Below, piece after piece: positions 1-11,477 of a stretch of 30,258 bases of DNA. The notes beneath the pieces are model-generated. The model was given only the letters and a program-made list of their open reading frames with translations, was not told where the DNA came from and ran no database searches. The stretch spans positions 5,001 through 35,258 of the forward strand of contig MCFG01000538.1 of NCBI GenBank assembly GCA_002104895.1, written 5' to 3'. Within the stretch, counting starts at the first letter, position 1. Each line of letters starts with the position of its first letter. This DNA comes from Anaeromyces robustus (taxonomy: Eukaryota; Neocallimastigomycota; Neocallimastigomycetes; Neocallimastigales; Neocallimastigaceae). A program made the position numbers and the translations under genes.

Positions 1-1953
1 ATAAATAACAAATTATAATAATACATTAATAGAATAGATTAATTAATAACAAATAACAATATTCAATATTTTGTAAACAATATTCATTGTATTAATCCTA
101 TATAATCATTATATTAATAAATTGTTTTATACTATTTTAATATATTATAATTTACATATTAATATAAATTATAATATAAAATATTTTTTAATTTTTATTA
201 GTTATTAAAATAATAATTGTTCAATTAAAAACAGTAAAACAACAATATAACATTTTTTTAAAAAACAGTTTTTTTTTAAACAATTATATATAATGATTAA
301 GAATAGAATAATGATATAGAAAAAAATTTTTATATTTTATATTTTTTTGTAGCTAAATTTCTATTATATAAAATGAATACATAAATATAAAAATTGTATT
401 CATGTATAATTATAATTTAATCTATAAATTCCATTTTATTATCAAGTTTTTAGATATTTTAAAAATAAATTAGAAAAGAGTTAACATTATGGGAAAATTT
501 AAATAAAAATATTTTATTAAAAAATATAAAAAAAAAAAAAAAATAAAATAAAAACAAAAATTTGCAAAAATACTAAAGATATAAGATTAATAGAATTTTC
601 TTTCTTATTAGTAGGTAACATTTTTTTTTTATTTATTTTTTTTTTTTAATTTTATGAATTGCAATATTAAGTTTTATAATAATAATATAATTGTTTTCTT
701 TTTTCTCATTTAAAAATTTATTTATTATTATCTTTTGTTTTATTTAAAGTTTATTTAATAAAACTCCATATATGATAATTATACTATAATATATTATATA
801 AGCCTATATAAATTTTTAATATATTATATTATTCAAACATATATATAATATAATATATTATATTGATTAATATAATTATATTGAAATTAAAATTTATTGG
901 ATTATATATAATATATTTATAATATACTCTATGGCTTTTAATATATTATTACTATAAAAATTAAAGAATATGTAACAATATTGATTAATTATTTTAATTT
1001 ATAATATATACTTTATTATATATTATTATTTTATTTAAATAATGGTTTTAATATATTGTAATATAATCCTTTTTAAAGAATGAAACATAAAATTGTAGAA
1101 AGTTTATATGTTAATATATTTTATTATTTTTAAAAAACGAAAGAAAAAATATTGTAATATAATAAAAACTTTAATATATAAATAATATTCTTTTAATTTA
1201 AAGATAATATATTGATCAATTAAATGAAATTAAAAAGAATTTTTTTTTTCAAATTAGCATGAAATGAACATATTAAAAATTTAATACAAACAAAATATAG
1301 AAAAAAAAGTAAATTAATAATTATATTGAAAATAAAATAAATTAAAAAAAATTAATCTTTTTTGGAATAAATAATAACCGAAATTATAAAAGAAATAGTT
1401 TTTCACTTTTTTTTGTTTTAAAAAAATTTATAACATAAATAAATAGATTTATATAAAAATAAAAAAAAAAATACTATTTTTTATATTGAATAAATAACAA
1501 TATAAAAATAGTATTAATATTTAAGAATAATTAAATTAAATTAATTAAATTAGTAATGTAAGTTTTAAATATAAATATATAAATTACAGAATTTAACATT
1601 TAACAGATAAATAAATAATTTTTAAAATGTTTTAAAAATTATTTATTTATCTGTTAAATGCTTTTTATTATTTAGAAAAGAATTTAAAAGAAAAAAAGTA
1701 AAATAAATACATATTTGTCATATTAAAAAGAAAACAAACTATAAAAATATTTATAATATTTTAATGTTATTTTTCAAGAGAAAAAAATAGAGAAAAATAT
1801 AAGATAATTAAAAAAAATATATAATAATAAATAATAATAATAATAATAAGATAATAATAAGATAATAATAAAATGATAATAAAATAATAATAATAAAATA
1901 ATAATAATAATAATAATGATAATGTAAGATAATAATAGTATAAGATAATAATG

Positions 1954-1975
<22 letters not shown>
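1..1975. other. AT-rich intergenic desert
   Basis: This stretch is almost only A and T, with short homopolymers and AATATATT-type words. From about 1820 to 1980 it becomes a run of imperfect AAT/TAA triplets. I see no open frame with normal amino-acid composition on either strand; the one long frame on the minus strand is a read-through of the triplet repeat. The palindrome at 1597-1660 is listed separately. Confidence 0.8.
1597..1660. repeat. 64-bp perfect palindrome (hairpin)
   Basis: Bases 1597-1627 and 1630-1660 are exact reverse complements (31 bp each) around a two-base centre, TG. The arms start with CATTTAACAGATAAATAAAT and include a non-trivial core (TTTAACAG/CTGTTAAA), so this is not simple AT periodicity. 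I see no flanking target-site duplication. It could be a miniature inverted-repeat element, a hairpin RNA source or a replication-slippage product. Confidence 0.85.
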
Positions 1976-1982
<7 letters not shown>

Positions 1983-1984
<2 letters not shown>

Positions 1985-2430
1985 TAAACATAAAAAATAA
2001 ATTATATATTTTATTATTGTTTCTAAATAATATTTAATATTTATAATAATAATATAAGATAATAATGATAATAATAATAATAATAAACATAAAAAATAAA
2101 TTATATATTTTATTATTGTTTCTATATAATATTTAATATTTATAATAATAGTATAAGATAATAATAATAATAATAAACATAAAAAATAAATTATATATTT
2201 TATTATTGTTTCTAAATAATATTTAATATTTATAATAATAATATAAGATAATAATGATAATAATAATAATAATAAACATAAAAAATAAATTATATATTTT
2301 ATTATTGTTTCTATATAATATTTAATATTTATAATAATAGTATAAGATAATAATAATAATAATAAACATAAAAAATAAATTATATATTTTATTATTGTTT
2401 CTATAAAATATTTAATATTTATAAGATTTT
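1983..2430. repeat. Higher-order tandem repeat, 99+90 bp dimer
   Basis: The word AATAAACATAAAAAATAAAT recurs at 1983, 2082, 2172, 2271 and 2361, so the spacings alternate 99, 90, 99, 90. Monomers 1 and 3 read TTTCTAAATAATATTT, followed by a longer triplet run containing GATAATGAT. Monomers 2 and 4 read TTTCTATATAATATTT, then ATAATAGTATAAG. The true unit is therefore a 189-bp dimer present twice, plus a partial fifth monomer. It ends about 75 bp before the start codon of the ANKRD13-like gene, so it lies in its promoter or 5' UTR region. Confidence 0.85.
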
Positions 2431-2505
2431 ATTAAACATATTTCTTATTTAAAATATATATATATATTATATAAATAATATTTTATTTTAGAAATCAAGG
2501 CATAA

Positions 2506-5039
2506 ATGGCTAACAAAGAATCTTTTCCACTTCATCGTTGTATTTTTCGTAACGATGTAGATAGTCTTAATAAAAACTTGAAGGATGAAGAAATAAAAAA
2601 ACTTATCAATCAAAAAGATAACCATGGCAATACTCCAATTCATTTAGCTCTTATGCTTGACCGTCGTAACTGTATTCTTTCTCTCTTAAGAAATGGTTGT
2701 GATGTAGTTTCTAGAAATGTCTTTGAATGGAATCCTTTAGAAGAAGCAACAATGTAAATATTATTTTTTTTCCTCGTTGATATCTAAAAACTAATTAAAT
2801 TCTTAAATATTTATATTTTTACTTAAAATATATAAATTAAATATTTAATATTTTTTAGGTTAGGAGATGTCGATCTTATTGAAAAAATTTCAAAATTTAA
2901 GTTTAGAGATTATTGTCTTTATTTTAATAAAACAGGTTCTGATGGAACTATTAGTAAACTTGATGAATGGAATAAACATTTACCATATTGTTATTATAAA
3001 GGTCAATTAAAATTTAAGAGTAAAAGTATGTAATCATCATCATCATCATAATAATAATAGTAATAATAAATAATTTTATAAAATTTGAAATAATATTATT
3101 AATTTATTATTTTCATTCTATTATTATATGAATAGTTCCATTGTTAAATAAAATTGGATTAAAAGATGTTCTCCAATTTTATAAAAATGAAAATAGCATG
3201 AGACTTGACACAGGTATTGTCGGTTTTGACTTACATGGTATTCCAAGAATTATTCATGGTAGTTTATCAATTATTATTAATCGTCTTGATAATGGTAATT
3301 AAATATAATTGCATTACAGTAATAATATATATATATATAAATAGATAAATAAATAAATAGTATAAATTATTAAAAGAAAAGATTTTAATTAGATGATATT
3401 AATAATTATTTTTTATTATTCATTTTGAATAGGTTTAAGTCAAATATATATGTTAGATAATAAAGCTAAACGTTATACTGAACTTTTCCCATATATTCCT
3501 CAAACTGTACATGATCATTTCGTTAAATCAAGAATTGATGTAAAAACTCTTTACAAATTCTTTGTTGATAATAGTGATCTTTCTATTAAAAAGAAAACTC
3601 CAAGTGGTTTTGGATTTAAAAGTAATAAGAAAAGAACTATCCGTATTAATAATAAAAAATACAATACTGATTTATATAAATGTAAAAATATTAGTATTGT
3701 TATTAGAAAAAGAGATAACGAACAACCTATTGGTGATTTTATAAGTGATATTAAGACTACAGTAGCTGATATTGATAAATCTAGAAATAAGATTCATAGT
3801 TCTCTCACTTCTGAACTTAATAATATGATTATTCTTGATAATAAAAATATTAAAGGAATTGATATGGATGATATCTTTAAAGAAGAAAATGGAGATAATG
3901 ATAGTGAAAGTGATAGTGATAGTGATGACAGTGATATTGAAAACAATGATAATGATGATAAATCAGTATCATCTCATGGTAGTTCTGCTGAAAAATTAAT
4001 TGAAGCTGATAATGATTTTAAGAAATTTATTGATGAAAACTTGTATACTTTGGCTACTGTAGAATCAGAAATTTGTGATAAAGTTGTTCAAATGATTATT
4101 AAGGGTCAAAATGAACAGGGTAATGCTATTGAAAAAAGTGATATTATATATATTGATCAAATTTTACCAACCTTCTATGAAGCTTACTTAAATTCCAAAC
4201 GTTTATCTGATGATGATCAAAAGAAATTTGAAGAAATTATTAATACAACCGTTAATAGTACTAAAGACAAATTTGGTAATAAAAAGAAAGAAAATAATGA
4301 ATATATGCAAAACTTTAAAAAATCAGAAAATGTTAGTTCAATGGTTCATAATCTTGCTGAAAACTATTATAACTCTACTTCTAAAAAGCATAATAATACT
4401 TCCAATAAATTTAAAAATGAAGAAATTAAAAGAGTTCCAATTTCTGAAGAAGAATATTTTGATCCTTCTAATACTAAAAGTCTTCATTTAGGTAGAAAAA
4501 TGGAAATTAGTGAAGAAAAAAGACGTACTAAAAAAGCTCTTAAATTTTGGTTAACAAAAGAAAATTCTTTCCCATTAAATATTAATGATCATCTTAAACC
4601 AGTTATTGATTTTCTTTGTTCATTACTCTATGATCAAATTAATGGACGTTTATATGATAGTAATTATGATAGAAGTATTTATATAAAAACTATTGAATAT
4701 ATATTTGAACAAGTAGAAGCTACAAAAAGATTCCCATTAAAATTTGGTAAGTTTTTATTTTAATTTTTATTTCAAAATTTTTTAATTTATAATAATTTAT
4801 CAAATAATGAAATATTTATTAATAAAAATTATAAATATATATATATATTTTATATTTATATTAATATAATTATTAAATTTTTTTAAAACTATGTAGAGGT
4901 ACCAGTTATGGCTTCTACTGCTCTCCAATTTAAGTTGATTGATGTAAATACTGACAAAAAATGTGTACCAGACAGTAAATTTAAGATTCCAGATAATTAC
5001 ATATATGATGAAAGTGTAGAATTTAGATTTTCTAGATAA
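2506..5039 (+). CDS. ANKRD13-like ankyrin / GPCR-chaperone domain protein, 5 exons
   Basis: Exons 2506-2753, 2859-3025, 3136-3294, 3433-4746 and 4897-5039 join in frame to 676 residues; every junction is GT-AG (for example GTATGT at 3026, GTAAGT at 4747). Residues about 10-85 are ankyrin-like (GNTPIHLALMLDRRNCILSLL). The GPCR-chaperone domain (family PF11904) follows in two parts. The first, about 85-300, includes MRLDTGIVGF then a KRYTELFPYIPQ stretch. The second, about 530-676, includes LHLGRKMEISEEKRRTKKA, FWLTKENSFPLN and RFPLKFEVPVMAS. Between them lies an Asn/Lys-rich insert with an acidic D/S/E tract near 342-372. In animals ANKRD13 proteins act at endosomes and the ER on ubiquitinated receptors through C-terminal UIMs. 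This protein ends right after the chaperone domain and shows no UIM. The family call is firm; the cargo is unknown. Confidence 0.88.
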
Positions 5040-5229
5040 ATTTAAAATAATTATCTGAAAAAAAATAATTAAAAAGATTTTCTAGATAAATTTAAAATAA
5101 TTATCTAGAAAAAATAATTAAAAAAGATTTTCTAGATAAATTTGAAATAATTATTTGAAAAAAAAAATAATTAAAAAAGGTTTTCTAGATAAATTTGAAA
5201 TAATTATCTGAAAAAAGAAATAATTAAAA
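5026..5229 (+). repeat. 50-bp tandem array duplicating the 3' end of the upstream gene
   Basis: Four copies start at 5026, 5076, 5126 and 5179, each beginning GATTTTCTAGATAAATTT (GGTTTTC in copy 4). Copy 1 includes the last codons (Phe-Ser-Arg) and the TAA stop of the ANKRD13-like gene; the other three fall in its 3' UTR. In copy 2 the unit folds: 5078-5089 and 5101-5112 are perfect 12-bp inverted arms (TTTTCTAGATAA / TTATCTAGAAAA) around an 11-base loop. The other copies carry one or more mismatches in the right arm. Confidence 0.85.
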
Positions 5230-5339
5230 AAAGAAGATTAAAGAAACTTTTTTTTTATTTTTATATCTTTTTAAAATAAATCATTTAGATTTTTTTATTT
5301 TTTATTTTTAACAATTTTTTTAAGCAATATGTAATTAAT

Positions 5340-5394
5340 TTAATTTTTTATAATAATAATAATAAATAATAAATAATAAATAATAAATAATAAA

Positions 5395-5461
<67 letters not shown>

Positions 5462-5600
5462 TAATAATATAATAATAATAATAATAAAAATAATAATATA
5501 ATAATAATAATAATAAATAAATAAATCAATAAATCAATAAATAAGTAAATCAATAAATAATAAATCAATAAATAATAAATAAATAAATAATAATAAATTA
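5340..5600. repeat. AAT/AAAT microsatellite block
   Basis: This is a mixture of (TAA)n, (AATAAATA)n and AAATCAAT variants with few interruptions. Open frames through it encode only Ile, Tyr, Leu and Phe, or Asn and Lys, and are artefacts of the repeat. Confidence 0.9.
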
Positions 5601-5663
5601 AAATTAAATAAAAATGTTATTGTTTATAGTTAATAATAATAATAATAATAATAATCATAATGA

Positions 5664-5866
<203 letters not shown>

Positions 5867-5957
5867 TAAAGTAAATGAATTATGATGATAATGCATAATT
5901 TTATAATTATTAATTAATTTTAATTAAAAAGATAAAATACATGAATATAATACTAGA

Positions 5958-6666
5958 CTATATATTTATGATGTCGAACCAATAAACAAGATCTTTAAAA
6001 TCATCTTCATTTATAAGAAATGAAGAAGACTAAGATAATTCAAAGGGAGAGTTTAATGTCATATTACAGATATTATTTCTTTTAATACAGATATTACTTT
6101 TTTGTTTTATAATATTGTTTCATTTAGATAGGAGTGAAATTCGAATAGTATGATCAATAGAATCAGAGGCAAAATTTTCCTTTTGTCTGCATGCTATACC
6201 TGCAATAATTAAGAAGAAGAGTAAACAATATTATTATCATTGTTTTAATAGAATGTGAAAAAATTAAACGATTTATCAATATTTATTGAATATATAATAT
6301 ATAATATTTTTTATTTTTTAATATTACTATATATATAAAAATTTTATTTTCAAATTTTATATATAAATTAAATATATATATATATATTTTTTTTCTAGTT
6401 TCTGGAATCATTTTGAATAACCAATTGGTAACTCATCTTAATTTATTGAAAGTGTTCCAATTTATGAATGTAATTGTGTTTTTTTTTGAAAATTTAATCT
6501 CAAAGTTTCTGATAATTTTTTAACGTTCGTAAAAAAAATTATCAAGAGCATGAATTATATCATTAGATTTAAGTTTTTGAAGGTCTGTGATGGATATAAT
6601 TTGATATAAACTATAGTTCCAAATAGAGGTGTAATTAACCACAATAATATTATTAAATTTTTCGAA

Positions 6667-6701
<35 letters not shown>

Positions 6702-6740
6702 GATAATTTCTAAACTTATGTAAGATCCATGAACGAGATA
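5958..6740 (-). pseudogene. Decayed intron-containing gene, unknown family
   Basis: The minus strand reads as protein in two blocks. Block one is open from about 6640 to 6464 and includes SIWNYSLYQIISITDLQKLK and LDNFFTNVKKLSETL. It then breaks at a TAA, and a shifted frame continues with KMSYQLVIQNDSRN. A poly-pyrimidine stretch and AATTATTGCAG at 6210-6200 look like a 3' splice site. Block two runs from 6199 to 5958 with pieces GIACRQKENFASDSIDHTIR, NMTLNSPFELS and FLINEDDFKDLVYWFDIINI, ending at TAG 5960-5958. It is broken by in-frame TGA (6122-6120) and TAG (6032-6030). Base composition is richer in G+C than the surroundings. I do not recognise the family; a transposon-encoded protein or a duplicated host gene are both possible. 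Confidence 0.6.
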
Positions 6741-6758
6741 GTTGAAAATAATAATAAT

Positions 6759-6847
6759 AAAAAAGTATTAAATATTTATTCTACTTCCTATTGAACAATT
6801 CAACTTACTTGAAAAAGTTGGTAAAAGAAAATATTTAATACTTTTTT
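6759..6847. repeat. 89-bp element with 19-bp terminal inverted repeats
   Basis: AAAAAAGTATTAAATATTT at 6759-6777 is the exact reverse complement of AAATATTTAATACTTTTTT at 6829-6847. The 51-base middle (CTACTTCC..., CAACTTACTTG) is less AT-biased and contains its own short inverted pair (CAACTT / AAGTTG). The size and shape fit a miniature inverted-repeat element or a stem-loop. It abuts the 5' side of the decayed gene. Confidence 0.55.
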
Positions 6848-7791
6848 TTTTTATTTAATTCTACTTGTAATAATATTTTATACATTTTTATTTTATTTAA
6901 TTAAGTTTATGATAATTTTTTATATTTTTTTTTTTTTATTTATTTATTAATTTTTTTTTAAATTTTTATTTATTAGTTTATACTTAAGTATATTATACAA
7001 TAATTTTATAATTAATGTTACTACTTTTTTTTCTAAATATTATTACTATACTGAATACATTTTTAATATATATATATAAATAAATGTAATATTTATAAAA
7101 AGTATTTATATATATTTATTTATGTATAAGTACAATTTTTACTGTTTAAGTGTGATTTATTATGTATATATATATATGTATATATATATATTTGTAATTA
7201 TTTTAAATCATCAACTTCATATTATTTATTTTTATTATATAATATATATTCCATTATTGTAAAAGATTTATTTATTTAAAAGTTTTACATTTATTTATAA
7301 AATTGAAATATTTTAGTTGTCCTTAAAGTGTTTTAGATAATATATATATTTAAAGAAATATTGAACTATAAGATATATTTAAAAAAAATTAATTGAATAA
7401 TATATTAAAACTTTAAAAGAAAAGGAAAAAAAAATAATAATAAAAATTGTAATAAAAAAAAAAACATAAATTTTTATAATTATTATTAAAATATAAAATA
7501 ATTTATTTAATATTTGATAGTTAATGATTAAGTGAATATAAATAATAAAAATAGAAAAAAAAAAGTAATTATAGAAATTAATAAATATTTTAAATAAGTT
7601 TTTATTAATATACAACCTATATATTTTTTAATATTTAATATGTTTTTATTGTGTCGTAAAATATTTATAAATTTTTCTAAAAAAAAAAAAATAAATATTA
7701 TGTTGATATTATATCATATCTACATTATAAATATATGATAATAATAATAATTATAATAATAATAATAATATTTATTATAATAATAATAATA

Positions 7792-7825
<34 letters not shown>

Positions 7826-8049
7826 TATAATAATAATATTTATAATAATAATAATTATATTAAAAATATTATAAACACTAAATATACTTCTATTTAATCA
7901 ATAAATACTTTTTTTTATATTTAAATCATTTTTTATTATTTATTTTTTATTATTAATTTTTATTTATTTATATATTTTTTATTTAATTATTTTTATTTAT
8001 TCTATTATTTTTTTTTATACTTTTTAATTATTATTATTATTTTTTATTA

Positions 8050-8082
<33 letters not shown>

Positions 8083-8487
8083 TTTTTAAATAAATAATTA
8101 CTATTATAATTTAATGATTATTATTAAAATTACTATTAAACAAATTTATTGAATTTATTTACAATTCTTGAAAGTATTAGTACTTATGAATTATTATTAT
8201 TATTATTTTATTTTATCATTTATTTATATTTATTTTATTTTTATTTTTATTTTTACTTTTTTATTTTTTTTAATTTTTATTTTATTATTATTATTATTAT
8301 TTTAGTTATTTTATTTTTATTTTTATTCTTATTTTTTATTTTTTATTTTTTATTTTTATTTTATTTTTTCATTCTTTATATTATTTTTTTCAATAATATT
8401 TATTTTATTTTATTTTATTTTATTTTTAAGATTAAGATTAATATTAATACTATTATTTTTATTTTTATATGTTAAATATTTGAAAAC
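6848..8487. other. Low-complexity intergenic DNA
   Basis: Only AT-rich words, T runs, an AAT/ATT block at about 7735-7860, and a T-rich ATTATT/TATTTT block at about 7910-8475. Apparent open frames on either strand encode only Phe, Ile, Leu, Tyr, Asn and Lys. I find no gene here. The segment contains the 3' flank of the minus-strand gene that ends at 8488. Confidence 0.75.
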
Positions 8488-10950
8488 TCACGAATAGTTT
8501 GTAGTTAGACTAGGGGTTCTTGAAGATGTGGACAAAGTAGATGGTGGTGGTATTATTTTAGAAGATGGTAAAGGTTTAATAGAAGGAACTGAAGAAGATG
8601 AATTAGAAGTTGATGAACGTTGAAAAAGATGTTGATTCATTTTTATTTTTCGATAACTATATAATAATACAACTAATGAAGGTAGGACTATTGAAGTAAC
8701 ATACCGCCATGTAGATGAATCATTTAATGGCAAAGGAAGATGTAATTTAATCAATAGATCTTGTATTTGTTTGAATATAGGTTGTATAGGATTTATAAGA
8801 TAATTTTGATAATAAGAAATAAAAAGTTGTATTAATGCTGAGGTTGATAATTCATTATTATTACTATTTTGGGAATGAAGACGAAGATGCAATTCAGAAT
8901 TTGATTTTAATGGCATCGTTTTTTCTAATGATGATGATTTTGATTTTGATTCTATTATTCTATTATTTTTGAAAATATTTGGTAATAATAAGGATAATAT
9001 TTTATAAAATTGTTGTTGACAATGTTGATAAAAGTTTCTTAAAAGATAGATTAATGATTGATAAAGTGACATCAATGATGGTTTTACAGAAATTTTTGGG
9101 GTTAAATAGGTCATAGATTCTTTTACTTCTGAATTTTCTTTTGTATTTATCAAAGTCTTATTATTATTATTATTATTCATATTTGAATTCATAGTTGAAT
9201 TAGAAATAGATTTAGTTGTAGAAGTAGAAGTAGAAGTAGACTTTGATTTTGATTTTGATTTTGATTTATTACCTTTAACATATAATGGTAAAGTCTGTCT
9301 TTCATATTCTTCCTTACCTATTTCTATTCTATTTCTGGAATGTGATGAATTTGAATAATGACGATGACTATGTCCTGAATTTGACATTGGTAAATAATTA
9401 AATCCATCTTCTGTAGTTGCTGCTCTCTTCATAGTATGAGAATGAGGATGAGAATAAGATCTAAGTGAAGGTGAAAAAGAAGTAGAAGTAGGTGATGATG
9501 GTAAATCACTTAAAGAAAAAGATAAATTTATTCTATTATTATTAATTTTATTTCTTCTTTCATAATCATCATTTGGGTATAAGATAGAAGAATGAAAAGA
9601 ATTAAAAGTAGGTGAGTAGTTATTATAATCATCATCATCGTTATCATTAAATTCTTTTTCATCATCATTATTATTATTATTATTATTGATCATATTTAAA
9701 TTCATCATTCCATCACTACGAGAATGTTGCATTGCTTCATAATGATTTATTGTCGAAGGTTTTTTAATATTAAGAATAAGATAGCCATCCTTTGTACGAG
9801 AACGTAAAGTACTAGTACTTTCCTTTTTCTTTAATTCTGGATTCATATCGTTATAAGATACAGTAGAAGATGTTTCTGATACAAATGATTGATTATATTT
9901 TCGAGTATCGATGTATTGACGATGATTAATTTCATTTAATGATAATGAAGAAGATAAACGAGGTCTAGTATTAGTACTAGAATGTGAATGTGAATGTGAA
10001 TGTGAGTGTGAATGTGAGTGTGAGTGTGAATGATTATGGTAGGATGAAGAATGATTATTATCTTCATGGATGGATAAATTGAAAACATCTGAAGAATGAG
10101 GGTGTAATAAAGAAAGATCATTCATTTGATTAGGATTTATTGGATTTATTGAAGAAGGAGAAGAAGACAATGGTAAAATATAACCATTTTTATCTCTTAA
10201 AGAAGGTATAGCATAACCATCATTTGTATTATTACTATTTGTCCTATTAAAAGTAGAAGATGATGTAGAAGAAGGGATAAGATCTCTTTTACGACTATTA
10301 ATATTATTTAAATAGTTTGGTGTATCATAGAAAAAATCGGGTAATTTTGCTTCATTTGTAACAGAACAAGTTGAAGTAGATTGTGATTTTTTAAGTCGAT
10401 TATCATTAATCTTTGATGAAGTGATAGAAAAAAGATTTAAACTACTTTTTTCATAATCTATACTTTTATTTGTGCTGAGAGATGTCATAGTTGTATTACT
10501 ACTGTCACTGTCATATGATGATCCTCTATGTTTATTTTCTTCATCCTTTAAGGTTTCTGGTTTTTTGTGATTTATGGTGTTATTATTAATATTATTATTA
10601 TGTTTGCCATTATCATCGGATTCATTAAATGAAGATGGGATAGCATTCATAATATCAAGGATAGTATTTTTAGAAAGCGTAGCAAAACTTGATTTTGATT
10701 TTAATCTTTTTTGATAAGGCTTTCCCTTTGGACGACTTGGTTGCTTTGTAAGCGGTGATTTTTTTATTCTCGTAGAACCTGCTTTAATTTTTAAAGGATC
10801 TGTAGGAGGTGGAGAATCTAATTTAGAAATTATTATGGAAATATTATTATGGTTAGAACTTTGACTATTGGAACTAATTATATTAGTATTTGTAGACGTT
10901 ACTAAATTATTATTATTATTATTACTACTACTACTACTACTACTACTACT

Positions 10951-11015
<65 letters not shown>

Positions 11016-11446
11016 CATTATTAAAATATTAAAATAAAATTGTACCATTCGGTGCTGATTTCTTCCAATTTTGAATAAAATCTCCATTTTCTTTTTTTAT
11101 TATATATTCATCTTTTAAAATATCATTCGAAACAGTATTATGATTTGGATTATAGCTTACAGATCGATTGTGTTTATTGGATGGTGAAGAATAATTTTCA
11201 TAGTTAGATGAACGGTTTTCTTTATTACTTTCTGCTCTTAAATGAATTTTATTATTAAACTTTTTATTTCCCTCTTTAAACTGATTAATTAATTTTTGTA
11301 ATTCTTCATTGGAATCATTATAATCTTTAATCAATTGTTGAATACTATTTAATTTTGTTTCCTCATTATCCATTTTTACACTTTTAGAAGCTTTATTATT
11401 GATAATATTTTTCTTATTCTTATTATAATTATTATTACTGCGTTGA

Positions 11447-11477
<31 letters not shown>

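Noticed and set aside
1767-1991. Minus-strand open frame of Ile, Leu and Tyr
   Set aside because: It is translation of an AAT triplet repeat; no start context, no normal composition.
5958-5985. Possible tRNA B-box (GGTTCGACATC on the minus strand)
   Set aside because: Only half of the B-box consensus fits, no A-box or cloverleaf can be placed, and the bases are explained by the end of a decayed coding frame.
8149-8475. Plus-strand frame of 108 codons, almost all Phe, Tyr, Leu and Ile, resembling a membrane protein
   Set aside because: The sequence is ATT/TTTTA low complexity; the hydrophobic look follows from T-rich codons.
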